Below, piece after piece: positions 1-10,300 of a stretch of DNA of 64,000 nt; position 1 is the first letter of the stretch; each line of letters begins with the position of its first letter. Location of the stretch: NCBI RefSeq assembly GCF_032598905.1, contig NZ_CP122458.1, positions 6,287,001 to 6,351,000 of the forward strand, given 5' to 3'. A program made the position numbers and the translations under genes. The DNA is from Streptomyces sp. 11x1 (GTDB lineage Bacteria; Actinomycetota; Actinomycetes; Streptomycetales; Streptomycetaceae). Under the pieces are notes generated by a model. The model did no database searches, was not told the origin of the DNA, and saw only the letters and a list, made by a program, of their open reading frames with translations.

Positions 1-810
1 GAGGAGGTCGACGCCCACGCGGCGGCCCTCTCCCGGGACCGTGACGCCGCCTGGGAGCGGGCCGCCCGGCTGACCGTGCTGGCCCGGGAGATGGGCGCGG
101 ACCTCGACGTGCTGCGCGAGACGGTCGCCGGGCTCGCCCCGCAGACGTACGAGGCGCTCGGCGGGCGGGCGCGGGAACTGTTCGAGCTCGGTGTCGCGGA
201 GGCCGAGGCCGTCCGTGAGGGCGGGCGCGAGGAAGCCCGGCGGATCGTCGCGGACGCGGAGGAGGCGGGGCAGCGGCTGCGGGGGGCTGCGCAGGCGTAC
301 GCCGACAAGGTGCGGGACGAGGCCGAGGAGCGGGCCCGGCAGGTGTTGCTGGCGGCTCAGGCCGAGGCGGACGAACTGCGGATCGAGGCCCGGCGTGGGG
401 TGAAGGAGGGGCGGGGCGAGGCGTTGGCCGCGCTGCGGGAGACGCGGGAGCGGGCGGAGGAGATGCTCGCGGAGCTCCAGAGGGAGTACGACGAGCGGGT
501 GGCCGGGATCGAGCGGGAGGTGGCCGAGCGGGAGGCCGCGTTCGACGAGGGGCTGGCCGAACGGGTCGCGCGTGCGGAGGCGGAGCTTGCCGCGGCCGAG
601 CGGGGGTTCGCCGAGGCGGAGGCCGATGTGGCGCGGATGGGGGAGGAGGCGGAGGAGCGGGCCGCGGAGGCGCTGGCGGAGGCGCGGCGGCGCGAGGAGT
701 GGGTGGCCCGGGAGACCGAGAGGGTGCTGCGGGAGCACGGGGAGAGGTGGGACGACGTTCGGGCGCACATGGACTGCATCCGGGAGAGTCTGTCGGCTCT
801 GACGGAGTAG
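1..810 (+). CDS. Coiled-coil protein, 3' part (cut by window start)
   Basis: The frame is open from base 1 to the TAG at 808-810, so the true start lies outside the window; the visible part is 269 residues. Almost all of it is Ala/Glu/Arg-rich heptad sequence with no membrane segment, predicting one long coiled coil. Streptomyces proteins of this look are often annotated as cellulose-binding proteins or as relatives of the cytoskeletal coiled-coil proteins FilP and Scy. That is a resemblance in composition only, because no diagnostic motif is visible. The C-terminus is less regular, with a WVARETERVL segment and a Cys near the end. A role as a cytoskeletal or scaffolding filament is inference. 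Confidence 0.75.
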   Translation, partial: EEVDAHAAALSRDRDAAWERAARLTVLAREMGADLDVLRETVAGLAPQTYEALGGRARELFELGVAEAEAVREGGREEARRIVADAEEAGQRLRGAAQAYADKVRDEAEERARQVLLAAQAEADELRIEARRGVKEGRGEALAALRETRERAEEMLAELQREYDERVAGIEREVAEREAAFDEGLAERVARAEAELAAAERGFAEAEADVARMGEEAEERAAEALAEARRREEWVARETERVLREHGERWDDVRAHMDCIRESLSALTE

Positions 811-1006
811 GGCGGCGGGGACGGGGGAGCGCGCCGGCGTTGGTGGGTGCGTTGTCGGGTGTGGGTGGGTGGGGGTTCTCGCGCCCACGCGGCGGAGCCG
901 CACATCGACACAGCCCCGCGCCCCTGAAGGGGCGCCCGGCACCCGGGGGTTTCAGGGCAGCCGGGGATCCGGCCGACCCTGAGAAAAGCCCCTGGTGCCC
1001 GGCGGC
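811..1006. other. Convergent intergenic gap with a repeat variant
   Basis: The gap lies between a plus-strand gene and a minus-strand gene. It holds a degenerate copy of the dispersed CCCCGCGCCCCTGAAGGGGC element at about 911-935, whose short inverted repeat could end transcription from both sides. No reading frame here looks coding. Confidence 0.5.
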
Positions 1007-2695
1007 TCAGTCGCCTCTTCGTGTCGCGCCTGCCAGGATCCAGCCCTCCACCGCCTCGTACTGGCGGCGTTGTTCCTCTGCCCTGGGGCGGCCCGAGAGG
1101 GTGGTGCCCAGCCAGCCGAAGGCGAAGCCCAGGGGGATGGAGACGAGGCCCGTGGTGGTGAAGGGGAACCAGTTGAAGTCGGCTCCGGGGAAGGCCGAGT
1201 GGGGGGAGCCGGAGACCAGGTTGGTGCCGGTCATGAGGACCAGGACCGAGAGGGAGCCGCCGATGAGGGTGTACATCAGCCCCGTACGGGTGTAGCGGCG
1301 CCAGAAGAGTCCGTAGACCAGGGCGGGCGCGATGGCGGAGGCGCCCAGGCAGAACGAGAGCGTGACCAGCGGCTGGAGGTTGCGGTGCTGGACCATCGTG
1401 GCGAGGACGATCGCCGTGACGCCGACCGCGCACGCCGAGAGCCTGGCGACGGTCATCTCGCGGCGGGGCGTGAGCGGTTCGCCGGCGCGGGCCGCGAAGA
1501 CGTCGTGGGCGAGGGAGTTGGCGCAGGCGAGGATCATGCCGGCCACGGAGGCGAGCAGCGTCAGGAAGACGGCCGTCGTGACCGTGGTGAAGAGCAGGGT
1601 CTCCGCCGTGGACACCTCCGTGCCGAACGCCGCCATCGACCCCAGCAGATAGGCCGTGTTGCCCTGGGGGTCGGCCGTCGCGATCACCTCGCGGCCGATC
1701 AGCGCCGTCGCGCCGAATCCGATCACCGAGATGATCAGGACGAAGAGGGCCACGGACGGGACCGCCCAGGACAGTGAGCGACGGACCTGGCGGGCGCTGT
1801 TCGCGGTGTACATGCGCATGGTGATGTGCGGGAGGCAGGCCCCGCCGAGGACGACCGTCAACTGGGCGCTGATCATGTCGAGTTCGGGGTGCGGGCCGCT
1901 GGAGAACTGCAGGCCGGAGTGGAGGTAGCCGGTGCCGATACCGCTCTTCTCGGCCGCCGCGTCGAGCAGCAGGCCGGGGTTCCAGTCGAACTTGTGCAGG
2001 ATCAGGACGGCGACGAGCGCACCCGAGCCGAGCAGCATCACGATCTTGAGGATCTGGATGAGGGCGGTGCCCTTCATGCCGCCGATCGCCGCGTAGCCGA
2101 TCATCAGCGCGCCGACGATCACCACGACACCGGTCTTCAGGCTGTCGCTGGAGAAGCCGAGGATGAACGCCAGCAGGTCCCCGGTGCCCGCGAGTTGGAC
2201 CAGCATCATCGGCATCAGCGCCGCGATCGTGACCACACAGGCGACGACGCGGACGGAGCGGCCGGGCATCCGCCGGGCCAGCGCGTCGCCCATGGTGAAC
2301 CGGCCCGCGTTGCGCAGGGGTTCGGCCAGCAGGAACATCAGCAGCATCAGGGAGAGGGCCGTGCTCAGGGCGAGGACGACGCCGTCGTAGCCGAAGAGGG
2401 CGATCACGCCGCCGGTGCCCAGTACCGTCGCCGCCGAGATGTAGTCGCCGGCGATGGCGAGGCCGTTGCGCATCGGGGAGAGCGAGCCGTAGCCCGTGTA
2501 GAACTCGTCGAGGTCGTCCCGGTCGGGGCCCGTCATCACGCACAGGAGGAGCGTGATGGTGGCGACCGCCGTGAACCCGACGAGCGACATGGCCTGCGCC
2601 GACCCGCTGAACTCGGCGAGTCCCGCGGCCGTGGTCGAGGGGACGGCCGTGGGCGCGGGGACGGTGGCGGTGGTGAGGGCGGTGGTGGCGGTCAT
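1007..2695 (-). CDS. Sodium:solute symporter, cation/acetate symporter-like
   Basis: A 562-residue polytopic membrane protein of the sodium/solute symporter (SSS) family, with about 13 hydrophobic segments. The N-terminal region carries FYTGYG followed by GDYISAATVLG, which is typical of the ActP acetate/pyruvate branch. It probably imports acetate, pyruvate or a related short monocarboxylate with Na+ or H+. The ATG at 2695 overlaps the stop of the upstream DUF485 gene by four bases (ATGA), so the two are translationally coupled. This DUF485 plus symporter pairing is the usual actP arrangement. The substrate is inferred from family and context. Confidence 0.9.
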   Translation of the reverse strand: MTATTALTTATVPAPTAVPSTTAAGLAEFSGSAQAMSLVGFTAVATITLLLCVMTGPDRDDLDEFYTGYGSLSPMRNGLAIAGDYISAATVLGTGGVIALFGYDGVVLALSTALSLMLLMFLLAEPLRNAGRFTMGDALARRMPGRSVRVVACVVTIAALMPMMLVQLAGTGDLLAFILGFSSDSLKTGVVVIVGALMIGYAAIGGMKGTALIQILKIVMLLGSGALVAVLILHKFDWNPGLLLDAAAEKSGIGTGYLHSGLQFSSGPHPELDMISAQLTVVLGGACLPHITMRMYTANSARQVRRSLSWAVPSVALFVLIISVIGFGATALIGREVIATADPQGNTAYLLGSMAAFGTEVSTAETLLFTTVTTAVFLTLLASVAGMILACANSLAHDVFAARAGEPLTPRREMTVARLSACAVGVTAIVLATMVQHRNLQPLVTLSFCLGASAIAPALVYGLFWRRYTRTGLMYTLIGGSLSVLVLMTGTNLVSGSPHSAFPGADFNWFPFTTTGLVSIPLGFAFGWLGTTLSGRPRAEEQRRQYEAVEGWILAGATRRGD

Positions 2696-3180
2696 CGGAC
2701 AGCCCTCCGCCTCGCGTCGACCGCCGCCAGTTCGCGGATGCGGTCGGCCAGCGGGTCGACGCGCAGGCGGGCGGTGTGCTCGTAGAGCCAGATGGCGAGG
2801 CAGGTCACCGGTACCTGGAGGAGGCCGAGCAACAGGCCCGTGGAGAGTCCGCCGCTGATCTCGCTCGTCATGAACGAGGGGGCGAACGCGGACAGCAGGA
2901 GGAACAGCACGAAGTAGCCGAGAGCCGTCAGTGTCGCCACCCGTCGCTGCCAGCGGTAGGCGCCGCGCAGTACCCGCAGGTCGCTGTGGTGGCCGGGGGA
3001 GGGATGGCGCGGCGCGCCCTGGTCCGGCTGCTGTTCCGGTTCCTGGGGGACCCGGGGATAGGTCTGGTACGAGGGGGACGAGTACGAGGGGGACGAGGTG
3101 TGCGGCGGGTACGGGCGATGCTGCGGGGACGGGGACGGGTGCGGGGTTCGGTGCGGGGGTGACGAGAACGGGTCGGTCAT
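2692..3180 (-). CDS. DUF485 domain membrane protein, symporter partner
   Basis: A 162-residue protein. The first 70 residues are Pro/Ser/His/Tyr-rich and probably disordered. They are followed by the DUF485 core, with two transmembrane segments at about 88-108 and 118-140, and a charged tail. DUF485 proteins are nearly always encoded next to acetate symporters and are thought to be accessory subunits; their mechanism is unknown. The ATG at 3180 has AAGGAG about 10 bases upstream. The stop overlaps the symporter start by four bases, which fixes the operon order DUF485 then symporter. Confidence 0.85.
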   Translation of the reverse strand: MTDPFSSPPHRTPHPSPSPQHRPYPPHTSSPSYSSPSYQTYPRVPQEPEQQPDQGAPRHPSPGHHSDLRVLRGAYRWQRRVATLTALGYFVLFLLLSAFAPSFMTSEISGGLSTGLLLGLLQVPVTCLAIWLYEHTARLRVDPLADRIRELAAVDARRRAVR

Positions 3181-3431
3181 CCCTTGGTCTCCTTGCGCGG
3201 CTCGGGTCCGGGTGCGGACCGCAGGGAGGGGGGCGGGCGTGAACGCTACTCGTGGGTTCGGCGGAGCGCGAGCCTTTCGACAAACTGATCGGTCGGTATG
3301 CGCTTACTTGGAGGATCTGGCCCTGACCTGGGGTGTTACCCGGATTAACTCAGGTTTTTTGAACGAGGGTCAGGAGGGGAGTTGTGGGGCCGCTGTGCAC
3401 ACTGTGTGAGATGTGCCTCACTGATCGCCAC

Positions 3432-3483
3432 TTGGTCAACAAAAACGACACTGGTTACCCTCCCTTCGACCAACGAATAACCA
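3432..3483 (+). promoter_or_regulatory. Interleaved inverted repeats, possible leader pseudoknot
   Basis: TTGGTC (3432-3437) is complementary to GACCAA (3468-3473). TGGTTA (3452-3457) is complementary to TAACCA (3478-3483). The two pairs alternate (A, B, A', B'), which is the layout of an H-type pseudoknot rather than nested hairpins. An A/T-rich stretch and the GGGGGAAG ribosome-binding site of the LamG gene follow directly, with the GTG at 3506. Folding in RNA and any regulatory role are inference; the pairs could instead be operator half-sites. Confidence 0.4.
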
Positions 3484-3505
3484 AAAAATAAAAAGCGGGG
3501 GAAGA

Positions 3506-6500
3506 GTGCGACCACACAGTCGCAGTCGAGCCATGCGCGGAGCGATGACCGTCGCGTCCGCGGTGCTCGTGCTGGCCGGCGGGCTACAAGCCGCTCCGGC
3601 GCACGCGACGGGCACGGACCAGGACACGGGGAACAGGAACACGGGGAACAGGACGGGGAACACCGGCCGCACGGCCGACGACGGGGCACGGGGCAAGGAC
3701 TTCTGGGAGGACGACGAGCTGCCGGCCGCCACGGCCGAGGCACGCGCCTCCGAGCGGGCCGTCGCCTCCGGAAAGTCCGTCACCGTCGACGAGTTGACGT
3801 CGTCGACCAGCAGGGTCGTCGCCCATCCCGACGGCACCTTCACCGCCGAGACGGCGACCTCGCCCGAACGCGTCCGCAAGGACGGCGAGTGGACCGCCAT
3901 CGACACGACGCTCGTCACCCGGGCCGACGGCTCCCTCGCGCCGCGCGCCGCCGAGGACATCCGCTTCTCCGGCGGTGGCACCGGCGAACCGCTCGCCCGG
4001 ATGGTGCTGGCGGGCAAGGAGTACGCGGTCTCCTCCCCGTGGGAGCTGCCGAAGCCGGAGGTCGACGGCTCGTCGGCGGTGTACCGGTCGGTGCTGCCCG
4101 ACGTGGACCTCGCCGTGCAGGCCCACCCGGACGGGTTCACGTACCACCTCGTGGTCCACAGCCGTGCGGCTGCCACCGACCCGGCCCTGCGGAAGGTGAG
4201 TTTCCCCGTCGAGACCGAGGGGCTGTCCGTGCGCACGGACGACTCCGGGGCCGCCTCGTTCGTGGACGCCTCGGGGTACGCGGTCGTCTCCAGCGGCTCG
4301 GCGCTGATGTGGGACGCGGGCAGCGAGGCGAAGCCGTCGGCGGACTCCCCGGTGCGGAAGGCCATGTCGGCCGGGAAGAACTCCGCGCCCGGCACGGCCT
4401 CTTCGGCCTCCCCGGCCGCCGTGGCTCCCTCGGTCTCTTCGGCCGCCGTGGCGCCCTCGGCATCGTTGTCGGGCTCCGCCGAGGCCGTCGCCGACGCGCT
4501 CAGCGCCGACGCCACCTCCCGTACGGCCGTCATGGACACGGCCGTCACCGACGGCACCCTGACCGTCGTCCCCGACCAGGACTTCCTGACCGACCGGGAC
4601 ACCACCTACCCGGTGGTCATCGACCCGCCCGCGGTCAAGGCGACCCTGACGGGCTGGACGGCGCTGTGGTCCAACTCGCCGGGCACCAGCTTCTGGAAGA
4701 CCAAGCACGCCCTCGGCGTGGGCTATGACGCGTTCGTGGACAACAAGAAGTCCCGCTCGCTGTTCCAGTTCGACACCCGCAGGGCGGCCGGCAAGAAGAT
4801 CCTCGACGCCACCTTCACGGCGTACGCGATCTGGTCGGCCAACTGCGACAAGCGCGACGTCCACCTGTACCGCACCAGCCAGATCTCCTCGTCCACCACC
4901 TGGAACTCGCAGGAGCGGTCGCTGAAGTGGCACGCGAAGGTCGACACGGTCTCCGCCGCCAAGGGCCACTCCGTGGAGTGCAAGGACGGTGACATCGAGT
5001 TCGACGCCACCGCCGCCGTCGCGTACACCGCCAAGGCCAAGGACACGCTGACCACGCTCGGGCTGCGCGCCGACGAGGGCGACCCGATCGCCTGGAAGCA
5101 GTTCATGTCGCCGCTGGACCCGGAGGCCACCGCCGCGCGCAAGCCCCGGCTGTCCATCACCTACGTCACCCCGCCGAACAGCAAGCCGTCGTCGGTGAAG
5201 ATGTCCGACCCGAAGATCGCCTGCTCGGCCTCCTCGGCACCCGCGCAGATCCGGGACGCCACGCCCCGGCTGACCGCGACCCCAACGTCCAGCGACGCCT
5301 CCAACGCCTCGCTGCGCCCCCACTTCGAGCTCTACAGGGGCAGCGCGACCACGGCGACCTCGCTGAAGCCGACCACCTGGACGGACAGCGGCACGGCCGG
5401 CACCTCCGTCACCGCGACCCTGGACGAGAAGGTCACGTACAAGTTCCGCGCCCGCACCGAGTACAAGTACACCTGGAAGGGCGACACCCACTCCCTCTAC
5501 GGGCCGTGGTCGGGCTACTGCTACTTCACGGTGGACTCCAAGGGCCCGCTCCTGCCGAAGGTCTCCTCGACCGTCTACAAGGAGTGCGCGGGCACCAGTT
5601 GTGACGCCGCCGACCCGGAGCAGGGCAGCGTCGGCATGACCGCCGGCTTCAAGGTCGAGGGTGGCGCGGGCGACGTACGCCGCTACGACTGGTGGCTCAA
5701 CGGCGTGAAGCTCGGCAGCAAGTCGTTCACCACCAACACCCCCAGGTACGAGATCGAGGCCGCGCCCGACAAGCGGCTCACCAACACCCTGCGCGTGCAG
5801 ACGTACGACGGGGCGGGCAACGCCAGCCCGCACGCCGACTACCAGTTCCGGGTGGCCAAGGGCTCCGACCCGGTCGCGAGCTGGAAGTTCGACGACGGCA
5901 GTGGGACGACCGCCGCGGACTCCTCCGGCAACAACCGCACGCTCACCCTGACGTCGACGACCTGGACGGACAAGGCGCGCCTCGGCGGCGGGCTGCGTAC
6001 CGCCAACATCGGAGGACAGGGCGGTGTCACCGCGTCCACCGTGCTCGACACCACCAACAGCTTCGCCGTCGGCGGCTGGGTACGGCTGACCTCCAAGGAC
6101 CACATCTCCACCGTGGCCACCCAGAGCGGCACCCGCGCGGGCGCCTTCCAGCTGTACTTCTCGCAGTCGCTGGACCGCTGGGTCTTCAACCGGTACGCCA
6201 CCGACGCCGACGCGCCGACGATCGTGCGCGCCCAGTCCAAGAAGCCGCCCGTGGTGGGCGCGTGGACCCATGTCATGGGCGTCTACGACCACAACAAGAA
6301 GCAGATCCGGCTCTACGTCAACGGACAGCTCCAGGCGGCCACCGAGTTCACCACGCCGTGGGCGGCCAAGGGCACCTTCGAGGTCGGCCGGATGAAGGCG
6401 AGCGGCCGGTACTCGTCGTGGTTCGAGGGCGACCTCGACCACATCCAGGTCTGGAACCGGGTGGTCTTCGACCACGAGATGGGCGCGATCGCCAACGCCG

Positions 6501-7246
6501 AGAACCCGGCCACCGGGCAGACCCAGCCCGCGCTGCTCGCCAACTGGGGCTTCGACGAGACCTCCGGCACCGTCGCGGCCGACGCCACCGGCCGGGGCCA
6601 CGGCCTGACCCTCGAACAGGGCGCGGCCTTCGCCACCACCGACGACCCCGCCCACGGCAGTGTCCTGGAGCTGGACGCCGCCCAGTACTCGCGGGCCACC
6701 TCGCCCGTGCCCCTGGACGAGTCCGGCAGCTACACCCTGGCCGGCTGGGTCGACCTGGCCGCGCAGTCGAGGCTGGAGAACCTGAACATCGCCCACTCGC
6801 CGACCGTCTTCTCCCACCCGGGCGCCGAACGGAACTCCTTCCGCCTCTGGTACCGGCAGCCGGAGGGGCAGAGCGTCGGCGACTGGAACTTCGGGCGGTA
6901 CGAGACGGACGTCCTGCTCGGTCCGGCCGCGACGGTCACCTCCGACGAGGTCAACGCGCCCGGCGGGTGGGTGCACGTCGTCGCCGTCTTCGACTCGGTG
7001 AACAGCTCCATCAAGCTGTACGTCTCCGGGCAGCGGCAGGGTGACGAGGACGGTGTGCTCAGCGAGGACACCTACCAGCCCGCCGGGCCGCTGATGGTCG
7101 GCGGTTCGCGCCGCCACGACAACGGCGAATGGGGCAACCCGCTGCCCGGCCGCCTCGACGACCTGCGCGTCTACGCGGGCGTGCTGTCCGACGCGGAGAT
7201 CACACAGCTGGCGACGGTGGACGAGCCACCGGTACCGATCGAGTAG
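3506..7246 (+). CDS. Secreted DNRLRE and LamG-domain protein, Rhs companion
   Basis: A 1246-residue exported protein starting with GTG, with GGGGGAAG five bases upstream. The signal peptide is residues 1-34, ending PAHA. A propeptide-like region follows, then a DNRLRE-type module at about 395-560 (WKTKHALGVGYD...SLFQFDT, STTWNSQ). Next come fibronectin-like sequence and two LamG/concanavalin-like jellyroll domains at about 786-996 and 1009-1245, each opening with a W.FDE/DGSGT motif and containing a GGWVRL or AGWVDL strand. No membrane anchor or catalytic motif is visible. LamG domains usually bind glycans. The gene lies 141 bases upstream of the Rhs toxin gene on the same strand, so a surface-adhesion or delivery role with the Rhs protein is likely but inferred. 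Confidence 0.85.
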   Translation: MRPHSRSRAMRGAMTVASAVLVLAGGLQAAPAHATGTDQDTGNRNTGNRTGNTGRTADDGARGKDFWEDDELPAATAEARASERAVASGKSVTVDELTSSTSRVVAHPDGTFTAETATSPERVRKDGEWTAIDTTLVTRADGSLAPRAAEDIRFSGGGTGEPLARMVLAGKEYAVSSPWELPKPEVDGSSAVYRSVLPDVDLAVQAHPDGFTYHLVVHSRAAATDPALRKVSFPVETEGLSVRTDDSGAASFVDASGYAVVSSGSALMWDAGSEAKPSADSPVRKAMSAGKNSAPGTASSASPAAVAPSVSSAAVAPSASLSGSAEAVADALSADATSRTAVMDTAVTDGTLTVVPDQDFLTDRDTTYPVVIDPPAVKATLTGWTALWSNSPGTSFWKTKHALGVGYDAFVDNKKSRSLFQFDTRRAAGKKILDATFTAYAIWSANCDKRDVHLYRTSQISSSTTWNSQERSLKWHAKVDTVSAAKGHSVECKDGDIEFDATAAVAYTAKAKDTLTTLGLRADEGDPIAWKQFMSPLDPEATAARKPRLSITYVTPPNSKPSSVKMSDPKIACSASSAPAQIRDATPRLTATPTSSDASNASLRPHFELYRGSATTATSLKPTTWTDSGTAGTSVTATLDEKVTYKFRARTEYKYTWKGDTHSLYGPWSGYCYFTVDSKGPLLPKVSSTVYKECAGTSCDAADPEQGSVGMTAGFKVEGGAGDVRRYDWWLNGVKLGSKSFTTNTPRYEIEAAPDKRLTNTLRVQTYDGAGNASPHADYQFRVAKGSDPVASWKFDDGSGTTAADSSGNNRTLTLTSTTWTDKARLGGGLRTANIGGQGGVTASTVLDTTNSFAVGGWVRLTSKDHISTVATQSGTRAGAFQLYFSQSLDRWVFNRYATDADAPTIVRAQSKKPPVVGAWTHVMGVYDHNKKQIRLYVNGQLQAATEFTTPWAAKGTFEVGRMKASGRYSSWFEGDLDHIQVWNRVVFDHEMGAIANAENPATGQTQPALLANWGFDETSGTVAADATGRGHGLTLEQGAAFATTDDPAHGSVLELDAAQYSRATSPVPLDESGSYTLAGWVDLAAQSRLENLNIAHSPTVFSHPGAERNSFRLWYRQPEGQSVGDWNFGRYETDVLLGPAATVTSDEVNAPGGWVHVVAVFDSVNSSIKLYVSGQRQGDEDGVLSEDTYQPAGPLMVGGSRRHDNGEWGNPLPGRLDDLRVYAGVLSDAEITQLATVDEPPVPIE

Positions 7247-7387
7247 CGCCGCACGCGCCGCGTGTCCGCCCGGCGGGCCACGGCTGGGCCGGGCGCGCCA
7301 CCTCCTTCACGGCGTGCCGGGCCTCGGCCCGGCACGCCTCCGACCCTCTTCTCTTTCCTCATCCCTTCATCCAGGAGAACCCCTCAC

Positions 7388-10300
7388 GTGTTGTCCAGGA
7401 ACAGCTCACTGCTGCCCGAAAGCTGGGCATGGAGCAGAGCGGGCCGACGCCGACTGGCGTCCGTCGTGCTGCCCTTGTCCACGGCGATCGTCGCCACGCT
7501 GCTGAGCGCCGCCCCGGCGCTCGCCGCCGACGACGAGCGCGACCACACCGCCCTGCAGAGGGCCAGGTACGGCAAGGCCCGGCCCTTCGACCCGAAGGTC
7601 ACCAAGGTCAAGGACCCGACCGTGGCCGCCGCGCGCGAGACGCTCGCGAAGGCCCGCGCGAAGGTGACGTGGCCGGACGAGTCCGCCGTGACGGTGAAGC
7701 CGTCGAAGGCACCCGCACCCAAGGCACTCAAGTCATCCCAGGCACTCAAGTCACCCCAGGCGCCCGAGGTGCGGGTCCTCGGCCGCAAGGCCACCGGTCG
7801 ACTCGGCATCGACGGCCTGGTGTTCACCGTCTCCGGCGGCGACGGAACCAAGGCCGTCACCACCGTCGACTACAGCTCCTTCGCCGACGCCTACAGCGGC
7901 AACTGGTCCTCCCGGCTGCGTCTCGTCCAGCTCCCCGCGTGCGCCCTGACGACGCCGGAGAAGGCGGAGTGCCGCAGGACCACACCGGTGGCGTCCGAGA
8001 ACGACGCCGAGGCGGAGACGGTGACCGCCCGGGTCGCCCCGCCGAAGGCCAAGGCGGGCGGGGCCGCGAAGCCCGCCGCCATGGTCATGGCGCTGTCCGC
8101 CGCGGCCGGCTCCGACCAGGGCACGTACGAGGCCACCCCGCTGGCGGCCTCCTCCACCTGGTCGGCCGGAGGTTCCAACGGCGACTTCACCTGGAACTAC
8201 CCCTTCGAGACGCCGCCGGCCCCGGCGGGTCCGGCGCCGAACCTGTCCATCGGCTACTCCGCGCAGAGCGTGGACGGCCGTACCTCCTCCACCAGCGCGC
8301 AGTCGTCCTGGATCGGTGAGGGCTTCGACCTGTCGACCTCGTACGTCGAGCGGGCGTACGGCAGTTGTGAGGACGACGGCCAGGACAAGAAGTACGACCA
8401 GTGCTGGAAGGAGGAGAACGCCTCCCTCGTCCTGAACGGCAAGTCGACGCCGCTGCTCAAGGGTTCCGACGGTAAGTGGCGGCCCAAGAGCGACGACGGG
8501 GAGCGGGTCGTCCACGACACCGGCGCGACCAACGGCGACGACGGCGACAGCGGGGACAAGGGCGACAAGGGCGAGTTCTGGACGGTCACCTCGACCGACG
8601 GCACCCAGTACGTCTTCGGCAAGAACCGGCTGCCCGGCTGGAGTTCGGGCAAGCCGGAGACCAACTCGGTGTGGACGCTGCCGGTCTTCGGTGACGACTC
8701 CGGTGAGCCCGGGTACTCCTCCGGCGACTCCTTCTCCGGCCGCGCCAAGACGCAGGCCTGGCGGTGGAACCTCGACTACGTCGTGGACCCGCACGGCAAC
8801 GTCATGACGTACTGGTACGACAAGGAACTCAACCACTACGCCAAGAACGGCACCACCGGCAACGGCACCGCGTACGTCCGCGGCGGCTGGCTCAAGCGCA
8901 TCGACTACGGCCAGCGCACCGACACGATCTTCTCCACCACCCAGCCCGCCGCCGCCCGGGTGAAGTTCACGGTCGCCGAGCGCTGCCTTCCCGTCTCCGG
9001 CGGCGAGAGCTGCGGCTCGCTCACCTCGTCCAACCGCAACGCCTGGCCGGACGTCCCGTTCGACCAGATCTGCGCCGCCGACAAGCCCTGCACCGACCAG
9101 CCCAGCCCGTCGTTCTTCACCCGCAAGCGCCTGACCGACGTCACCACCCAGGTGTACGACGGTGCCGGCAGCGCCGAGAGCGACTACCGCGCGGTCAACG
9201 CCTGGCACCTGGGGCAGACCTTCCCCGACCCGGGCGACGGCTCGGACGCCGGCCTGTGGCTGGACTCCATCAAGCGCACCGGCAAGGTGGGCACCGACGC
9301 CTCCCTGCCCTCGGTCACCTTCAGCGGCGTCCAGCTGCACAACCGTGTCGACCGCACCGGCGACGACGTCGCCCCCTTCATCAAGTGGCGTGTCCGTTCG
9401 GTCCTCTCGGAGACCGGCTCCAAGCTGACGGTGAACTATTCCAAGGAGGACTGCGTCGCCGGCAGCGATGTCCCCTCCAAGCTGGACTCCAACACCCGGC
9501 GCTGCTACCCGGTCAAGTGGATCCCGCCGTCCAACCCGACGCCGGGCACCGACCCCAAGCCGCGCACCGACTTCTTCCACAAGTACGTCGTCACCCAGGT
9601 CACCGAGTCCGACCCGTACGGCGGCGCCCCGCTGAAGCAGACGGACTACACCTACAGCGGCGGCGGCGCGTGGGCGTACGACGACGAGTCGCCCATCACC
9701 CAGGCCAAGTACCGCACCTGGAACATCTGGCGCGGCTACCAGAAGGTCACCACGACCACCGGCGAGCCCACCGGCATCCGCTCGAAGTCGACGACCCTCT
9801 ACTACCGGGGCATGGACGGCGACAAGCAGTCCGGGGACACCACCCGCAAGGAGACCGTCACCGACTCCACGGGCAAGGCGGTGACGGACTCCGAGCAGTT
9901 CGCCGGCCAGGCCCGCGAGCAGATCACGTACAACGGCGTCGACGGCCCCGAGACCAGCGGCACCATCAACACCCCCTGGTCCCGCACGACCGCCACGGAC
10001 AAGCACTCCTACGGCACGGTCAACGCGTACATGGTCCGCACCGCCTCCACCGTCACCCGCACCCCGGTGACCGGAGGCACCACGCTGACCTCCACCAAGT
10101 CGACGACGTACGACCCGACGAGCGGTCTCGCCCTGAAGGAGGAGACCGACGCGGCCGGCGAGAAGGACTGCGTCGTCACGGAGTACGCCGTCAACGAGAC
10201 GGCGTGGATCCTGTCCCTGCCGAAGCGGGTGGAGAAGGTCTCCACGGCCTGCGACGCCACACCCAAGCGGACGAACGACCCGAAGACGACCGATGCGATC

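Noticed and set aside
3584..7117. Long open frame of 1177 codons on the minus strand
   Set aside because: It is the antisense of the LamG gene; high GC keeps such frames open. Composition is Gly/Arg/Val-rich without domains or a ribosome site.
7262..7387. Earlier start for the Rhs protein
   Set aside because: The extra 42 residues are Arg/Pro-rich, lack a ribosome site, and would hide the signal peptide that begins after the GTG at 7388.
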